Notes: generated from the letters alone by a model not told the origin. A stretch of DNA of 64,000 bases from Ancistrus triradiatus (GCA_025084515.1 JAJAGP010001493.1:1-64000), one strand, 5' to 3'; counted from the stretch's first letter, positions 46,237-57,340 are shown. Numbers and translations are program-made.

Positions 46237-46330
46237 GCAGACTCCACACAGAAAGGATCCAGACCACTCCACCTGGGATTGGACCCAGGACCTTCTTGCT
46301 GTGAAGTGCAACCCACCGTGCCACCCACAG
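46237..46330 (-). repeat. SINE-like fragment, minus
   Basis: ATGCAGACTCCACACAGAAAG, then GGGATTGGACCCAGGACCTT and a head at CCACCGTGCCACCC: half of the GGGCGGCA SINE in reverse. Confidence 0.6.
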
Positions 46331-46400
46331 CTCTTTCAATCTTCAATCATTTTTCAGATTGTTTCTCCAGTAATTTCAGACTGACTATTTGAGTATAGAG

Positions 46401-46587
46401 GCTGTGGTAGTCTAGCGGTTAAGGTACTGGATGTGGTCCAGGGTTCAAATCCCACCTCTGCCAAGCTGCCACTGTTGGGTCCTTGAGCAAGACTCTTAAC
46501 CCACAATTGCTTGGATTGTAAGATTGTATCAATTGTAAGTCGCTCTGGATAAGGGCGTCTGCTAAATGCTGTAAATGTAAATGTAAG
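46401..46587 (+). repeat. tRNA-headed SINE, plus
   Basis: GCTGTGGTAGTCTAGCGGTT (A box), GGTTCAAATCC (B box), CTTGGATTGTAAGATTGTAT and a TGTAAATGTAAATGTAAG tail. It is the sense-strand version of 26922 and 30679. Confidence 0.8.
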
Positions 46588-46997
46588 TATAGGCAATGTA
46601 GACTAGTACACCCACTACAAGAAACTTGAACATCCTTCTCCCAAACCCAGCAAAACAGCTATCAAACACTTTGTGGAGACTTTGAAACTCAATACATACT
46701 GTACTTGACAAAAGTATTTATTATTAAAGTTTGAAGTTTATGTCACATATTTCTGTAAGATTATTGGTTGCAAAGTAGAAATCCAATTAGTGTGTGAGTC
46801 ATGTAAACCTGGAGGTTTCCCATTACCAGGTTAATCAAGTGCATGTATACTCATTGATCAGATTACTGACAAAATCTGATTTTCTGCGGTTATCGGGTTA
46901 TTAAGTGCGTGTAAACACACTCAATGGCAAACCAGTGTGTGTAGTAGTGCAAGCAGGAGCTAAACAGTAACAGGGTGAGGAACGTACAATGATCATT

Positions 46998-47082
46998 GTT
47001 CCATCTGATGATGTTTTAGGTCATATTTATGAACAACTATAGAAAAGTCTAAAGAGTTCACAAACTTTCAAGCACCACTGTA
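46998..47082 (-). mobile_element. Tc1/mariner family A terminus only
   Basis: ATCTGATGATGTTTTAGGTC through CTTTCAAGCACCACTGTACT: the last 85 bases of one end. Confidence 0.75.
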
Positions 47083-47116
47083 CTACTGAGCAAAAAAGGG
47101 GACCAAACCCAAAAAT

Positions 47117-47505
47117 GCTAAATATTAAGCTTTTAATGGTCTCAACAGTAAATATTTCAGTAGCCTATAGCAAGCTTGTTTTCAGGCCTGTCATGAACTG
47201 CAGCAGGTGTGGTTGATTACCAGCTAACAACTAATGTTTTAAGAAAAAACAAAACAGAAGATATTTTGGAAGATTTTAAACAGCCAGACATATGTTTGCG
47301 TGAGTTCTTCTCATAATGGCATCTTTCTGTAGGGGACAAGAAGGCTATTTAAGTGAACTGTCCTGTTTTCAGCTTCCCCAACAGGTCACAGCAGTAACGA
47401 ACAAATGATGGCAGAGGTCTTAGGAGTGTATTTTCTTAGTCCTTGCTAATTTTCTGACCATTGATGTGTTGTTAGGATAATTAAAAGCTTAATATATTGC
47501 AATTT
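47117..47505. repeat. Repeat with inverted ends upstream of PLA2G3
   Basis: Left TAAATATTAAGCTTTTAATG and right AATTAAAAGCTTAATATATT are inverted copies. The interior holds the stretch shared with 4085-4168, and the right part is shared (complement) with 31872-32000. Probably a MITE-type family. Confidence 0.55.
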
Positions 47506-48030
47506 TTTTTATATATATACACAGACGCACACATGAAACGCACTTGCACATTCCTATACTATTTGATCCTAGCATAGACATTTTATGCATCCTTTTATTG
47601 GACCCTGAAGACAAATTTATGTAACTCGTAAAGGAATCCAGAGCACACCCCTTGATCCTTGCTGGAGGGTGTGTGAAAATCTGTGCAAGCTGATAGGAAT
47701 ATATGAAGCCAGGAGGATTCTGCATGGTTTTGGTAAATCCAGTCGATGTTTCTCCAGTATTAAAAACAGACAGAAATAGAAAAAAAACCCAGCGACTTCA
47801 AATTTACCGATTAGATTCTGTAGTTTATGACTTATACCTTAATTGTGCTGCTATTATCACACAATTGCAATGTCTCCGAAATCGTTATAATCGTATCCAC
47901 AAATGGATTTGCTTTTGAAGTCCGGAAATCTAGAGGTCAGCCGTGGTTTATAAATAGGCTACTAACATTAACAGTGAGTGTCCTGCATCAGATTTTGTTT
48001 ATATAGTGGTTATTTTTTAACCATTATACT

Positions 48031-48547
48031 ATGAATCTCGGAATTCGTTATTATTTGGCACACCTTATAGCTGTGCAGTGTTATTCCCAGACGTTCATAT
48101 CAGACAACAAGAACCATGAACTTTTCTGTTTTCGCACTAAGTCAGCTCTTGGTCGCACTGAGTGTACATTTCTTCGAAAGCTGGCGGAAATGGATTTATT
48201 TCTTTTTTATTGGACCATTTGGACAGAAGAGCAGAATGTTACAGAATGCTCCATCAGCTCTGATTCAGAGGTGATTAAAAACTACCTGTCGTTCTGTCGT
48301 GACGGGAACAGCCGGGATGTTTCCCAAACGCAAGCTCTGCGCCTCAATGTAACTCTGCTTCTAAAGCCTGGAAGTCCGTGTGAATTTCGTGGAAGTGGCT
48401 TTGACCACTTACGTTTGATAAACATGCAGCTTACCACGGGCAGTCAAGTAGGTCTGGGGACTAAAATGCGCCAGAAGCGTGCTTGGACCTTACCTGGGAC
48501 ACTGTGGTGCGGCCGCGGGAGCAGCGCTGTTGAATATGAACAGCTGG
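48031..48547 (+). CDS. pla2g3: pla2g3 exon 1: signal, N-terminal domain, calcium loop
   Basis: Open from ATG (A at -3) for 172 codons to a GTGAGT donor at 48548. The first ~20 residues (MNLGIRYYLAHLIAVQC) are hydrophobic and fit a signal peptide, though a weak one. A Cys-bearing N-terminal domain with several N-glycosylation sequons follows. RQKR (147-150) is a furin-type site just before WTLPGTLWCGRG, where Trp159, Gly161 and Gly163 build the calcium loop. Human PLA2G3 has the matching KRGWTMPGTLWCGVG. Confidence 0.92.
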
Positions 48548-51500
48548 GTGAGTTTAGCCTGTTTAACACTATATATATAGTGGACCTATCGTTGTGTACT
48601 ACAAAACTTTTCAAGCTTTTAATGTTTAGTTAATATGGTTTCTTTAAGTGTGGAGTTTATCCTGCAGTAGTTTTGTTTTATTATAAACACGAGGAAATCT
48701 CAAATACACATGGTGGTTTATAAGGTTACAGGAGCTCGGTGATAACAATTGTTAGTAAATCATAGTTTCTTTTCTTTACAATATATGATTAAGGAACTAG
48801 ACCTTTTCAGGTTAAATATTGCATTTGTATTATGTTTTAAAACATTTTATTTTATCCGTAAATTGTAAACACAAAACTGCATTCGTACAGGCTAACATTT
48901 CCGGAGAAGATCTGTATTGCTAACAAACAATGCCAAGTGTTTGGTTTTGTTGTTTAAATCTGAGAGTATTTTGGTTGGCCGTACACCAGCCCGTCTATTC
49001 ATTTTCTGGTAAATCATCTATCACACTGGTCATTTTACAGTTGAGGTTGTGGCTCAAAAATCAACTGAATGTAAAATGTCCTTACAGCACTGACGGGAAA
49101 AGAGCTTTGTAATGTTAAATTGTTAGTTCTGGGTAAATGCTTTGTTGAAAGATTTGCCAATGGGTGGTAATATTTCTATTTCATTACCATCACTTGCAGG
49201 GATGTTTGAGCAGTAGAAGATGCTGCAGAGAACATGGATCACTGCAACCACGTCATTCGGCCCTTCACTGTAAACTTTGGCAGTCTCAATCCTTCTCTCT
49301 TACAGTCTCACATTGTGAATTGACAACAGGTGATTTTTTGTGTCATATGGATTATATATAATGAATAGACGGATATATCGGGATTTATATTATATATATA
49401 TATTATATATATATATATCATATATATACAAACATACGTGGTGCTTGAAAGTTTGGAAAAACCTTTAGAATTTTCTATATTTTCAAAAGGAGATTTGGAG
49501 GACCTCAGGAAAAGGGTTGTTTGCTCATCAGGCTGGAAAAGGTTACAAAAAACATCTCTAAAGAAATTTGGACTCCAACCAACCACAATCAGACAGATTG
49601 TGTACAAATTGGAGGAAATTCAGACCATACCCTCCCCAGGAGTGATCGACCAACAAAGATCCTCCAAGAGCAAGCGTGTAATAGTTGGGAAAGGTACAAA
49701 AGGACACAGAGTAACTTCTAAGCAAACTGAAGGCCTCTCTCAACATTGGCTAATGTTAATGTTCATTGAGTCCACCTTCAGAAGAACACTGAACAACAAT
49801 GGTGTGCATGGCAGGGTTGCAAGGAGAAAAAGCCACTTGTTGCCAAAAGAACTTGAAGTTGTCTGCGTTTGCAACGAATCACGTGGAAAGCCAGAAGGCT
49901 ATTGGAAGAATGTTTTGTTTGGTGGCGGATTGAGACCAAAATTTAACAGAAACTTTTTGGTTTTTAAAAGAAAGGCGTTTATGTTTGGAGAAAGGAAAAC
50001 ATTGCATTTCAAGCATAAGAAAACCTATCCCACGTGAACATGGCTGGTGGTAGTATCATGGTTGAGCCTGTTTGCTGCATCTGGCGCCAGGACGGCTGGC
50101 CATTCATTGATGTGGAATAATGAGTTATGAATATGTTATATAGATAATTCTTAAGGAAAATGTCAGGACAATGTCCATGAACGAATTTCAGAGAAGGTGG
50201 GTCATGCAGCAAGACAACAACCCTAAGCACACAAGTCATTCTACCAAAGAATGGTTAAAGAATAAAGTTAATGTTTCGGAAAGTCAAAGTCCTGACCTTA
50301 ATCCAATGGAAATTTTGTGGAAGGACCTGAAGTGAGCAGTTAATGTGAGGAAACCCACCAACATCCCAGAGCTGAAGCTGTTCTGTACGGAGGAATGGGC
50401 TAAAACGCCTCCAAGCCGGTGTGCAGGACTGATCAACAGTTACAGGAAACGTTTAGTTGCAGTTATTGCTGCACAGGGGGGTCACACTAGACACTGAATG
50501 CAAAGGTCCACATATTTTTGCCACTCACTAATATGTAATACTGGATAATTTTCCTCAATAAATAAATGACCAAGTATAATATTTTTGTCTCATTTGTTTA
50601 ACTGTTTATCTACCTTTATGACTTGTGTGAAGATCCAATGATGTTTTAGGTCATATTTATGCAGAAATATAGAAAATTCTAAAGGGTTCACAAACTTTCA
50701 AGCACCGCTGTATAGGACATGTCTCTTTTTCAGTTTGGTTAGGACGTGTTCTATCATGATGTGTGTTTAAAAAGCTTACCATGCCCGAACTTGTAGATTC
50801 ATTTTAGTAGAAATTAACATAAAATATTTATTGCTACTATGTTTACCTTAGATGCCTTTCCCAGACTGTCTTCACATTTCAGCCACCAGTTCCTCTTGTG
50901 TTTCTATATAAATTATGGTCGCAACTTAATTGCATCCAGTTTTCAGATTTTTTCTTTGACAGTGAAAACATATTGCTTATGTTTCCATTACGAATTGCCT
51001 TGAAATTATGCCTTGTAGTCTCTTTTTGAGTAACTTAAGTAAAAGTGGAATAAAGATATTTTTTTCTCAATCTCTTTATTAGGTTCAAGCAGTGTCTTCT
51101 AGATGTTAATGATACCATTTCAAATATGGTGGGCTACACCTTCTTCAATGTCCTTAAGATCCACTGCTTTAATTTAATCCAAAGGAGAAGTTGCACTCAA
51201 ATCAACTGGTTTGGAATGTGAGTATTATTTGTTCCAAATAATTTTGTCTTGGAATGTTGCCTAACACAAAAACTATTAGGTCCATACAGAGCCGCTAAAT
51301 GTACATAGGCAAACATGTATTAAAGGTTCCTTATTTAGTTCCAAAAATTATTGCATGCTTACATGATTCTCTAACAGCCGTCCCAAGTTCACCCAAGAGG
51401 GTAAATATCTTTGAATCATTCAGTGAATGATTCAGTGGTATAACTACAAAGCGTTTGCCTCTGAGGCTGAACAGCAACACTTCAAATCCTGTCATAGCTT

Positions 51501-52176
51501 GCACATCTTCTGTTTTGTAAGGCATATCAGTTAGTCTGTAAAATCTCTGGTTTTAATGTAAAGTCTCTCATTTTTATATTTAATATATAGTTTTTAGGTC
51601 CAAGCTATTTTCATGTTAATTATTGATGCTCTAGAAATGTTATAAATATAATAATGACTTAATTACAGAAAATGAAATCAAACATTAATTCAGGTAATCA
51701 TTAATTGAATAAATAAATAAAGACAATACATAAATTGCAGGTAATTTAATTAAAAATAAGTTCTTATTCAGGCAGCTGTACTCATACCAAATTCAAAAGT
51801 TTATTAGTTTCACCACATTAACCTACGACCAAATGTGATAAAGCTTTAGCCTCTGATTATATAAACAGACGGTAGTAATATATTTTCACACAAGCTTGCT
51901 TAATCAAGCAATTTGCAATACTCCTAGTCAGGGACACTGCAAAACTCTAAAGACAATGGGGGCTTAGCCCAGACCTCTTCTATAGGGGTGTATGTGAGGA
52001 TAATGATTTCTGGAGTCTGTTTCATTTATTCATTCATTCATTCATTCATTCACTTTCTTATTTGCTTAATCCTTTACAGGGCCCCAAGAGAGCCGGTGTT
52101 TAGGTGGCAGCATAGTACGCAAGGCAGGAAAAACCCTAGATAATCAAATCCATTGTAGGGCACACACTCACACACT

Positions 52177-52218
<42 letters not shown>

Positions 52219-55200
52219 CGCTCGGTGGGAAGCAGGAGACAAACGCAAGCAACTGGCGGATAAGATGGTTTTATTAACAAATGACACTGACGGACAGGTG
52301 AGGCAGGGTAGGGACATCGCGAATCCACGCCGAGTGTGAACTGAATGGAGGTTAAATAGTGAGGGAAACGACGTGGAAAATGAGGAACAGGTGCGCGTGA
52401 TCAGCAGGTGCGGCCGGCGGGCGTGACAGAGCACCCCCCCACGAAGTCCGAGTCGGAGCTAGGACTCCAACAGAACATCCCCGCGCGTGGGTCTGAGTCC
52501 GGGGGTTGTCTTGCCGGGCGAACCCCCGGAGGAGGTCGACCGCAGTCGGGCGGCTGGCGAGCAGAGACGCCGAGCGGACGCCGGCGAGAGAGGACGCCGG
52601 CCGGAAGCTGGCGAGGGGAGAGGCCAACCGGGAGCTGGCGAGCGGAGTCGCGGAGGGTAGGCCGGCGAGCAGCGTCGTGGAGGGTAGGCCGGCGAGCAGC
52701 GTCGTGGAGGGTAGGCCGGCGAGCAGCGACGCGGAGGGTAGGCCGGCGAGCGGGGTCGCCGACGGGAGGCCGGCGAGCGGGGTCGACGACGGGAGGCCGG
52801 CGAGCGGGGTCGACGACGGGAGGCCGGCGAGCGGGGTCGACGACGGGAGGCCGGCGAGCGGGGTCGCCGACGGGAGACGGAACGGAGGCGGTGAGGTCCG
52901 CGGTGGCCGGGGGCAGCAGCAGCTGTGAGAGACGCCGGACGAGCCCGTTGAGCGAATGGATCAGCAAGCCTTGGTCCTCGGCGAAGGATTTGAGGTCCTG
53001 AGCCACCTCCCCAAGCCGGGCACGGAAGTCGATGAGCCGCCGTCCGTCGGCAGGAGCAGGTTCGCGGCCAGAGCCAGTAGCCGCTGTCTCCATGTCGGTG
53101 GATTCGTCTGTAACGCTCGGTTGGAAGCAGGAGACAAACGCAAACACCTGGCGGGTAAGATGGTTTTATTAACAAATGACACTGACGGACAGGTGAGGCA
53201 AGGTAGGGACATCGCGAATCCACCCCGAGTGTGAACTGAATGGGGGTTAAATAGTGAGGGAAACGACGTGGAAAATGAGGAACAGGTGCGCGTGATCAGC
53301 AGGTGCGGCCGGCGGGCGTGACACACACACACACTACAGCCAATTTCCACAACATGGATATATAATACATACAGCTGGTCTAATACTCAGCTTCATACCC
53401 TAAGCCAATATGTTTTTGACAAATAAGACATTACATTTTACAAAATTAAAGGGTTCTACATAAAAACAGGTGGCATGGTGGTACAGCACTGTCACCTGGT
53501 ACAGCTCCGAGATCCCCGGTTTGATCCCGACCCTGTGCTCCATCTGTGTGGAGTCTGCATGTCCTCCCCATGTCTGTGTGGGTTTTCTCTGGTAACTCGT
53601 TTCTTCCCACATTCCAAAGACATGTTTTAGGCTAATTGGTGTTTCCAAAATGTCCTTAGTGTGTATGAGTGTGTGAGTGTATGTGCCATATGATGGATTG
53701 GCGCCCTGTCTAGGGTTGTTCGTGCCTTGCACCCTGTGCTGCTGGCTAGGCACTGGCATTCCCACGACCCTGACTAGGATCAAGCAGATAAGACAATGAA
53801 TTAATTAATTAATAAAAATGAAAAACAGTCTCAGATAAATCATTCTTTTAAGTATATTAATTAACACTGCATTATCAATGACATCCTTTCTTGTTACTCT
53901 CTTATTTAAGGGATGAAAATTTTACCAGACAGAAGGATTAGGATCTTGGATTCTAGTTTTTGAGTTAGCTGACTAATGTGGGTTAGTGCACTACTAGGCT
54001 CTTCGGAAACCACCCCTTTTAAAGTTCCTTCAAATGTTTTGTTCAAATGTTTCAAATAATCTAATATTATATTGGTACAAGGATAGTGCCTGTCTGGAAT
54101 CTTCTGTCTCTATCTCTCCCTTTCCTCTGAATGATTCTTCTGCAGCTTCTCATACTGTCTGTAAACTGCTCTTAACTGGGCTTAAATTGTGGCATTACTG
54201 AATGCAGGCAGCATTCATTCATTCATTCATTAAGTTGCCATTAAATCAACATAAGAGCATGAGACAACAATTCCAGGAAACACTCTGTAACTATACAATC
54301 CCTATGTAATTATGTATTTATTACATTTACAACATTTTAAAAAAATAATCAATAAATAACATGGAAATAAGTTGTAGTTAAAATTAGAAAAGAGAGATTT
54401 TACATTATATCAGCTTTTACCTACTAACTGATATGCCTTTTTAAACATGAGATTCAAACTTCAGCCTCAGAGGCAAACTCTTTATACCTATACCACATAG
54501 GAAGCTGGGTAGGATGCTGAATGTTTAGATATTCACTCTTAAATGCACAAACTTGTCAAGTCAAGTCAGATCTATTTATATAGCGCTTTTTTACAATGGA
54601 GCATTGTCTCAAAGCAACTTTACAAGTTTAGATTATCTCCTAATAACTACGTCCAATCCCAAATTGAGCAAGCCTAGGGCGACAGCGGCAAGGAAAAACT
54701 CCCTGAGTGTTATATACCTTGGGAGGACCAAGACTCAAAAAGGGACACAACCTCCTTGGGCGGCATAGATGATAAATCTAAGAACGAAACTAAAGTCATG
54801 GAGTCATAGTTCGAATAAAATGTGAAATATGCACATCAGCATTAAGTGGCCTGGGTATGATGGGGCTGGAGCTGAAGACGGAAGCAGCTTGAGTGAAGCT
54901 GCAAAGGATGAACATCATGTGTGGGGCTGGAACTGGTAATGGAACACAGCTCGGAGAGAAAACAGAAAATGTAATTAGTTATTGATTAAGAGCACAGTGT
55001 CTATTAACAATCACTGATGCCTTGTGTAGCATGAGACCCCGGCAGCATTAGCTATAGCAGCATAGCTAGGAAGAGGAGAACTGGTAGGTAACACAGCCAT
55101 GAGGGATCACATGAGACATCGGCAACCCCATGTCTCTGATCACCATAAGACTCTTTGACTATGAACCCCCAGCTCTGCTCTTAGTCTAAGGCAAGGATGC

Positions 55201-56912
55201 ATGAGTCAAGATCAAGAGGACCGAAGCCCAACCCAGCCAGACCGCCCACTCGACACTCCCCGCTAACGGACAAGGCAGGCAGGCCAGACCGGACTCCAGA
55301 CAGGAGCCCCAGTGACCCGAGCCATGCAATTGTTTTTTTAAAAAGAAGAAATACATTTTTGTATGTCCTTTTATGGCTGTGTATCTATACAGTATATAGC
55401 AATGATTAAAAAGTTTGCTTTGAAATACTTTGTTTTTCACTCATGGTTAAGTTGTCCTAAACACTGAGAGGCAGGAGTTGATTCCAGTAAAAATGGCTAC
55501 AAGACAGTTTTGGTAATTATTAAAGAGACGTTCATATTTCATATTTGTAGAAATGTGAAATATTTATAATCACAAGTTAGTTCTGAAATAAAGGTAAGCT
55601 CTTCTAGTGACTTGAGAATTCATAATTGTGCAGGTTGTATATATACCGTAGTTGTATATATAGCTACACAATATATACATACACTCATCCATAAGCATAT
55701 ATACACCTAGCATATTTTAGCACGATTAACTATTTATGTTATCTTCAATCGTATATGTTTATGTTTGCGTGTGCATTCATGTGTGCCTGCATGTGAACAT
55801 TTCAAAATATGTGGTATGGCTAAGATTGTTTCTATCATCTAAGGAATTATTGTTGTAATAACGTTGTAAATGCTGCCTAGCTGCGTTGTCTTTTGGGGGT
55901 GTGGATAATTTTCCCATTGATAAATAGTCAATTACTAGGTTTCATTCTGTCTGCAATTAAATAAAACATGTAAGGACCCTCCTACACAGTTTATGTGTTG
56001 AGTTGTCCGACACCCTTATATCTATGGCCTGTCTGGTATTACAATCTTACATTCATTACCTTCCATTGCATTCCATCTTCATATTATTAATGTAAGTCTT
56101 CAATTTTCTCTTACAGGTGCACATCAGTTCAGAACGCTCCTTTTGCAATCCTCAAGAATCCAACAACATATAACGCCACAAATTTAAACATTGGCGTTTC
56201 TGCCCCTCCAGGTTATTTGGAAAGATCTACATCGTACAGCAAACAAAAAAGTGCCAAATCTAAAAAAAGAAAGCAATCAAAAGCTAAAGAAATCTATGCT
56301 ACTGTTGGAGTGGATAACTTTCTGTCAAGAGAAAAACTCAAGCAGTCATATGGTAGAACCAAGACACTTCCACCAAGATCTACAACAACACAGCCCAAGT
56401 GGTTGAAGACGCACACCTCTACCATGTTCCAGCTGAAGAATCAAACCAAAGTTCAGCAGAAGAAACTTAAAAATCTTACTCATAGACACACAATTTCTCT
56501 GGTTACTCCATCAAAAAAAACCCTCCCACATCAAGGAAAGACAATGACATCTCAAAAGCACACCACAACAGCAAACACCACGTTCACTGGAAAATTCAAA
56601 ATTTTGATGTCCATGCAGAATTGTACATCCAAAGAATCCCTGAGAGGAGAGACATTTTGGCCAAAACAAAACAGGAGAAGCATTTGCAGGATGGATAGTG
56701 CATCAAACCACAATTCATCACCTCTTGCCAGCAAATTGCGAAGAAGAAACAAATTTCCAAGTAGATCAAAATCGTCCAATATATTATCAGCTAGAAGTTA
56801 CACTTTTAACATCAATACATCAGCAACATCATCTAATGTGACTAAATTACTTAAGAACAGAAATGCAAATCCATCAAATACTAAAAAACCCAAGAGAAAC
56901 TTTAAACTCTGA
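48031..56912 (+). CDS. pla2g3: PLA2G3-like group III secreted phospholipase A2, catalytic exon damaged
   Basis: A secreted, calcium-dependent enzyme that hydrolyses the sn-2 ester of phospholipids; the catalytic core is related to bee-venom phospholipase. Four exons are seen: 48031-48547, 49200-49329, 51083-51217 and 56117-56912. Their phases agree across all three introns. Exon 1 ends with RQKR and the calcium-loop start WTLPGTLWCGRG. Exon 2 carries CCREH and the active site. Exon 3 continues the core with TISNMVGYTFFNVLKIHCF. Exon 4 is a long Lys/Ser/Thr-rich extension. As sequenced, exon 2 has an in-frame TAG and several small indels that cancel in length, so no full protein can be read. 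The family's Cys-rich C-terminal domain is not found. Gene identity is firm; functional state is open. Confidence 0.85.
49200..49329 (+). pseudogene. pla2g3: pla2g3 exon 2, catalytic exon with compensating indels
   Basis: CTTGCAG acceptor, GTGATT donor. The 130-nt length is exactly what flanking phases need, yet the inside is broken. The incoming frame hits TAG at 49214. The CCREH motif (49221-49235) is in another frame, which then shifts by an extra base at about 49236-49237, right between the active-site His and Asp. The next stretch (NHVIRPFTVNFG) is read in that third frame, and small indels near 49315-49321 disturb the final Cys-Asp motif. The net change is zero. Confidence 0.85.
49388..49433. 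repeat. (AT)n-rich palindromic stretch
   Basis: TATATTATATATATATAT-type sequence immediately before the Tc1 copy in intron 2, a likely TA target region. Confidence 0.8.
49436..50712 (+). mobile_element. Tc1/mariner family A in pla2g3 intron 2
   Basis: Left terminus GTGGTGCTTGAAAGTTTGG, right terminus TTTCAAGCACCGCTGTA. Plus-strand transposase: the N-terminal helix-turn-helix region, RRTLNNNGVHGRVARRK, a damaged WMDETK site (the Asp-bearing motif has become FGGGLRPKF), then VMQQDNNPKHTS near 50205 and QSPDLNPMEILWKDLK near 50290. Frameshifts and the lost first Asp make it inactive. Confidence 0.9.
51083..51217 (+). CDS. pla2g3: pla2g3 exon 3
   Basis: 135 nt, TTATTAG acceptor and GTGAGT donor. 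It encodes FKQCLLDVNDTISNMVGYTF, then FNVLKIHCFNLIQRRSCTQI and NWFGM, matching human QCLQNQHDSISDIVGVAFFN and beyond. The frame is intact and Cys positions are conserved. Confidence 0.92.
52025..52214 (-). repeat. SINE tail split by LTR element
   Basis: ATTCATTCATTCATTCATTC, CTTATTTGCTTAATCCTTTA and GGCAGCATAGTACGCAAGGC follow the SINE family tail and end in a CA run. The LTR element entered this CA run, which resumes at 53324. Confidence 0.55.
52215..53323 (-). mobile_element. Small non-autonomous LTR retroelement (TRIM-like)
   Basis: Direct terminal repeats of about 215 bases (52215-52428 and 53109-53323) are nearly identical. They read TGTAACGCTCGG...CGTGACA on the plus strand. The element sits inside a CA run, so the target duplication is masked. 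On the minus strand a purine-rich GTGGGGGGGTGCTC precedes the 3' LTR like a polypurine tract. One interior frame begins METAATGSGREPAPADGRR and continues into a repeat-rich stretch, with no protease, RT or integrase. The total of 1.1 kb fits a TRIM. Near-identical LTRs suggest recent insertion. Confidence 0.8.
52640..52875 (-). repeat. 27-bp coding minisatellite inside the LTR element
   Basis: About nine units of a 27-base GC-rich repeat (GGCCGGCGAGCRGNGTCG...). In the minus-strand frame each unit gives a nine-residue DPARRPPVV-like repeat, grading into DAARRPTLH and SARQLP variants downstream. The unit is a multiple of three, so changes in copy number preserve the frame. Confidence 0.85.
53469..53795 (+). 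repeat. tRNA-headed SINE, plus
   Basis: GGTGGCATGGTGGTACAGCA, a B-box GGTTTGATCCC, GTGGAGTCTGCATGTCCTCC and ACATTCCAAAGACATG, with a GATTGGCGCCCTGTCTAGGG body and an AATTAATTAATTAATAAA tail. In pla2g3 intron 3. Confidence 0.7.
54552..55320 (-). mobile_element. L2-clade LINE 3' region, minus
   Basis: Inverted copy of the 45.2-46.24 kb tail: starts TTGTCAAGTCAAGTCAGATC, AGCGCTTTTTTACAATGGAG, then matches far into the tail (GGGGCTGGAACTGGTAATGG; GGCAAGGATGCATGAGTCAA). No RT region. Confidence 0.8.
56117..56912 (+). CDS. pla2g3: pla2g3 exon 4: basic Ser/Thr/Lys-rich extension, ends in TGA
   Basis: After a TCTTACAG acceptor the exon completes the codon from exon 3 and reads CTSVQNAPFAILKNPTTYNA, aligning with the human RMYGTVPLARLQPRTFYNAS region that ends the catalytic core. 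About 240 residues rich in Lys, Ser, Thr and Asn follow with few Cys, ending at TGA 56910-56912. A perfect donor (GAG then GTAAAG) directly overlaps the stop. Either this is the true end, without the family's Cys-rich tail, or a small indel has shifted the frame before a splice to unseen exons. Confidence 0.8.
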
Positions 56913-57089
56913 GGTAAAGACCACAACAACAGGCAACATAAAGTTACAGAAAAGTGTTTGATTTAAAAGATCTCCATCTATAAAACAGAAAACCATACCT
57001 TCAGCCATGGTGAACTAGACCTCAAAAGAAGAGAAATAATTTCACTGGGATTATGGCCACAATATCCAGGCCCCTGTGGATTGATATGT

Positions 57090-57340
57090 GTCCTATAAAA
57101 GTTAAGTAGTCCTTTTTATGACGGAGCATTGTCACAAAGCAGTTTTACAAAAATCTAGGCCCAAAGGCTTAACTGAGTAAGCCTGGGTGACAGTGGCAAG
57201 GGAATAAACTCCCTACATGGAAGAAACCTTGGGAGAGCCAAGACTCAAATTTGGATCCAACCTCCTTGGGCAGTCTAGATGATATTTGTAAGAATCTAAT
57301 ATAAGTTAAGTAATAGGTTAATCTAAAAGTTAAGTAATAG
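57090..57340 (-). repeat. Diverged L2-tail-like repeat
   Basis: TTATGACGGAGCATTGTCAC, AAAGCAGTTTTACAA, GACAGTGGCAAGG and CCTCCTTGGGCAGTCTAGAT follow the order of the L2 tail with many substitutions. Confidence 0.55.

Noticed and set aside
46401..46470. tRNA gene candidate
   Set aside because: A and B boxes are present, but the sequence does not close into a cloverleaf with an anticodon arm and it continues into a SINE body; same for 9941, 30679 and 41049.
52408..53234. Several long overlapping frames on both strands with Arg/Gly/Ala-rich products
   Set aside because: The GC-rich 27-bp minisatellite leaves most frames open. Only the minus-strand frame beginning METAATG near the 5' LTR has a position that makes sense.
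56552..56779. Minus-strand frame within pla2g3 exon 4
   Set aside because: Antisense shadow of the Lys/Ser/Thr-rich coding sequence.
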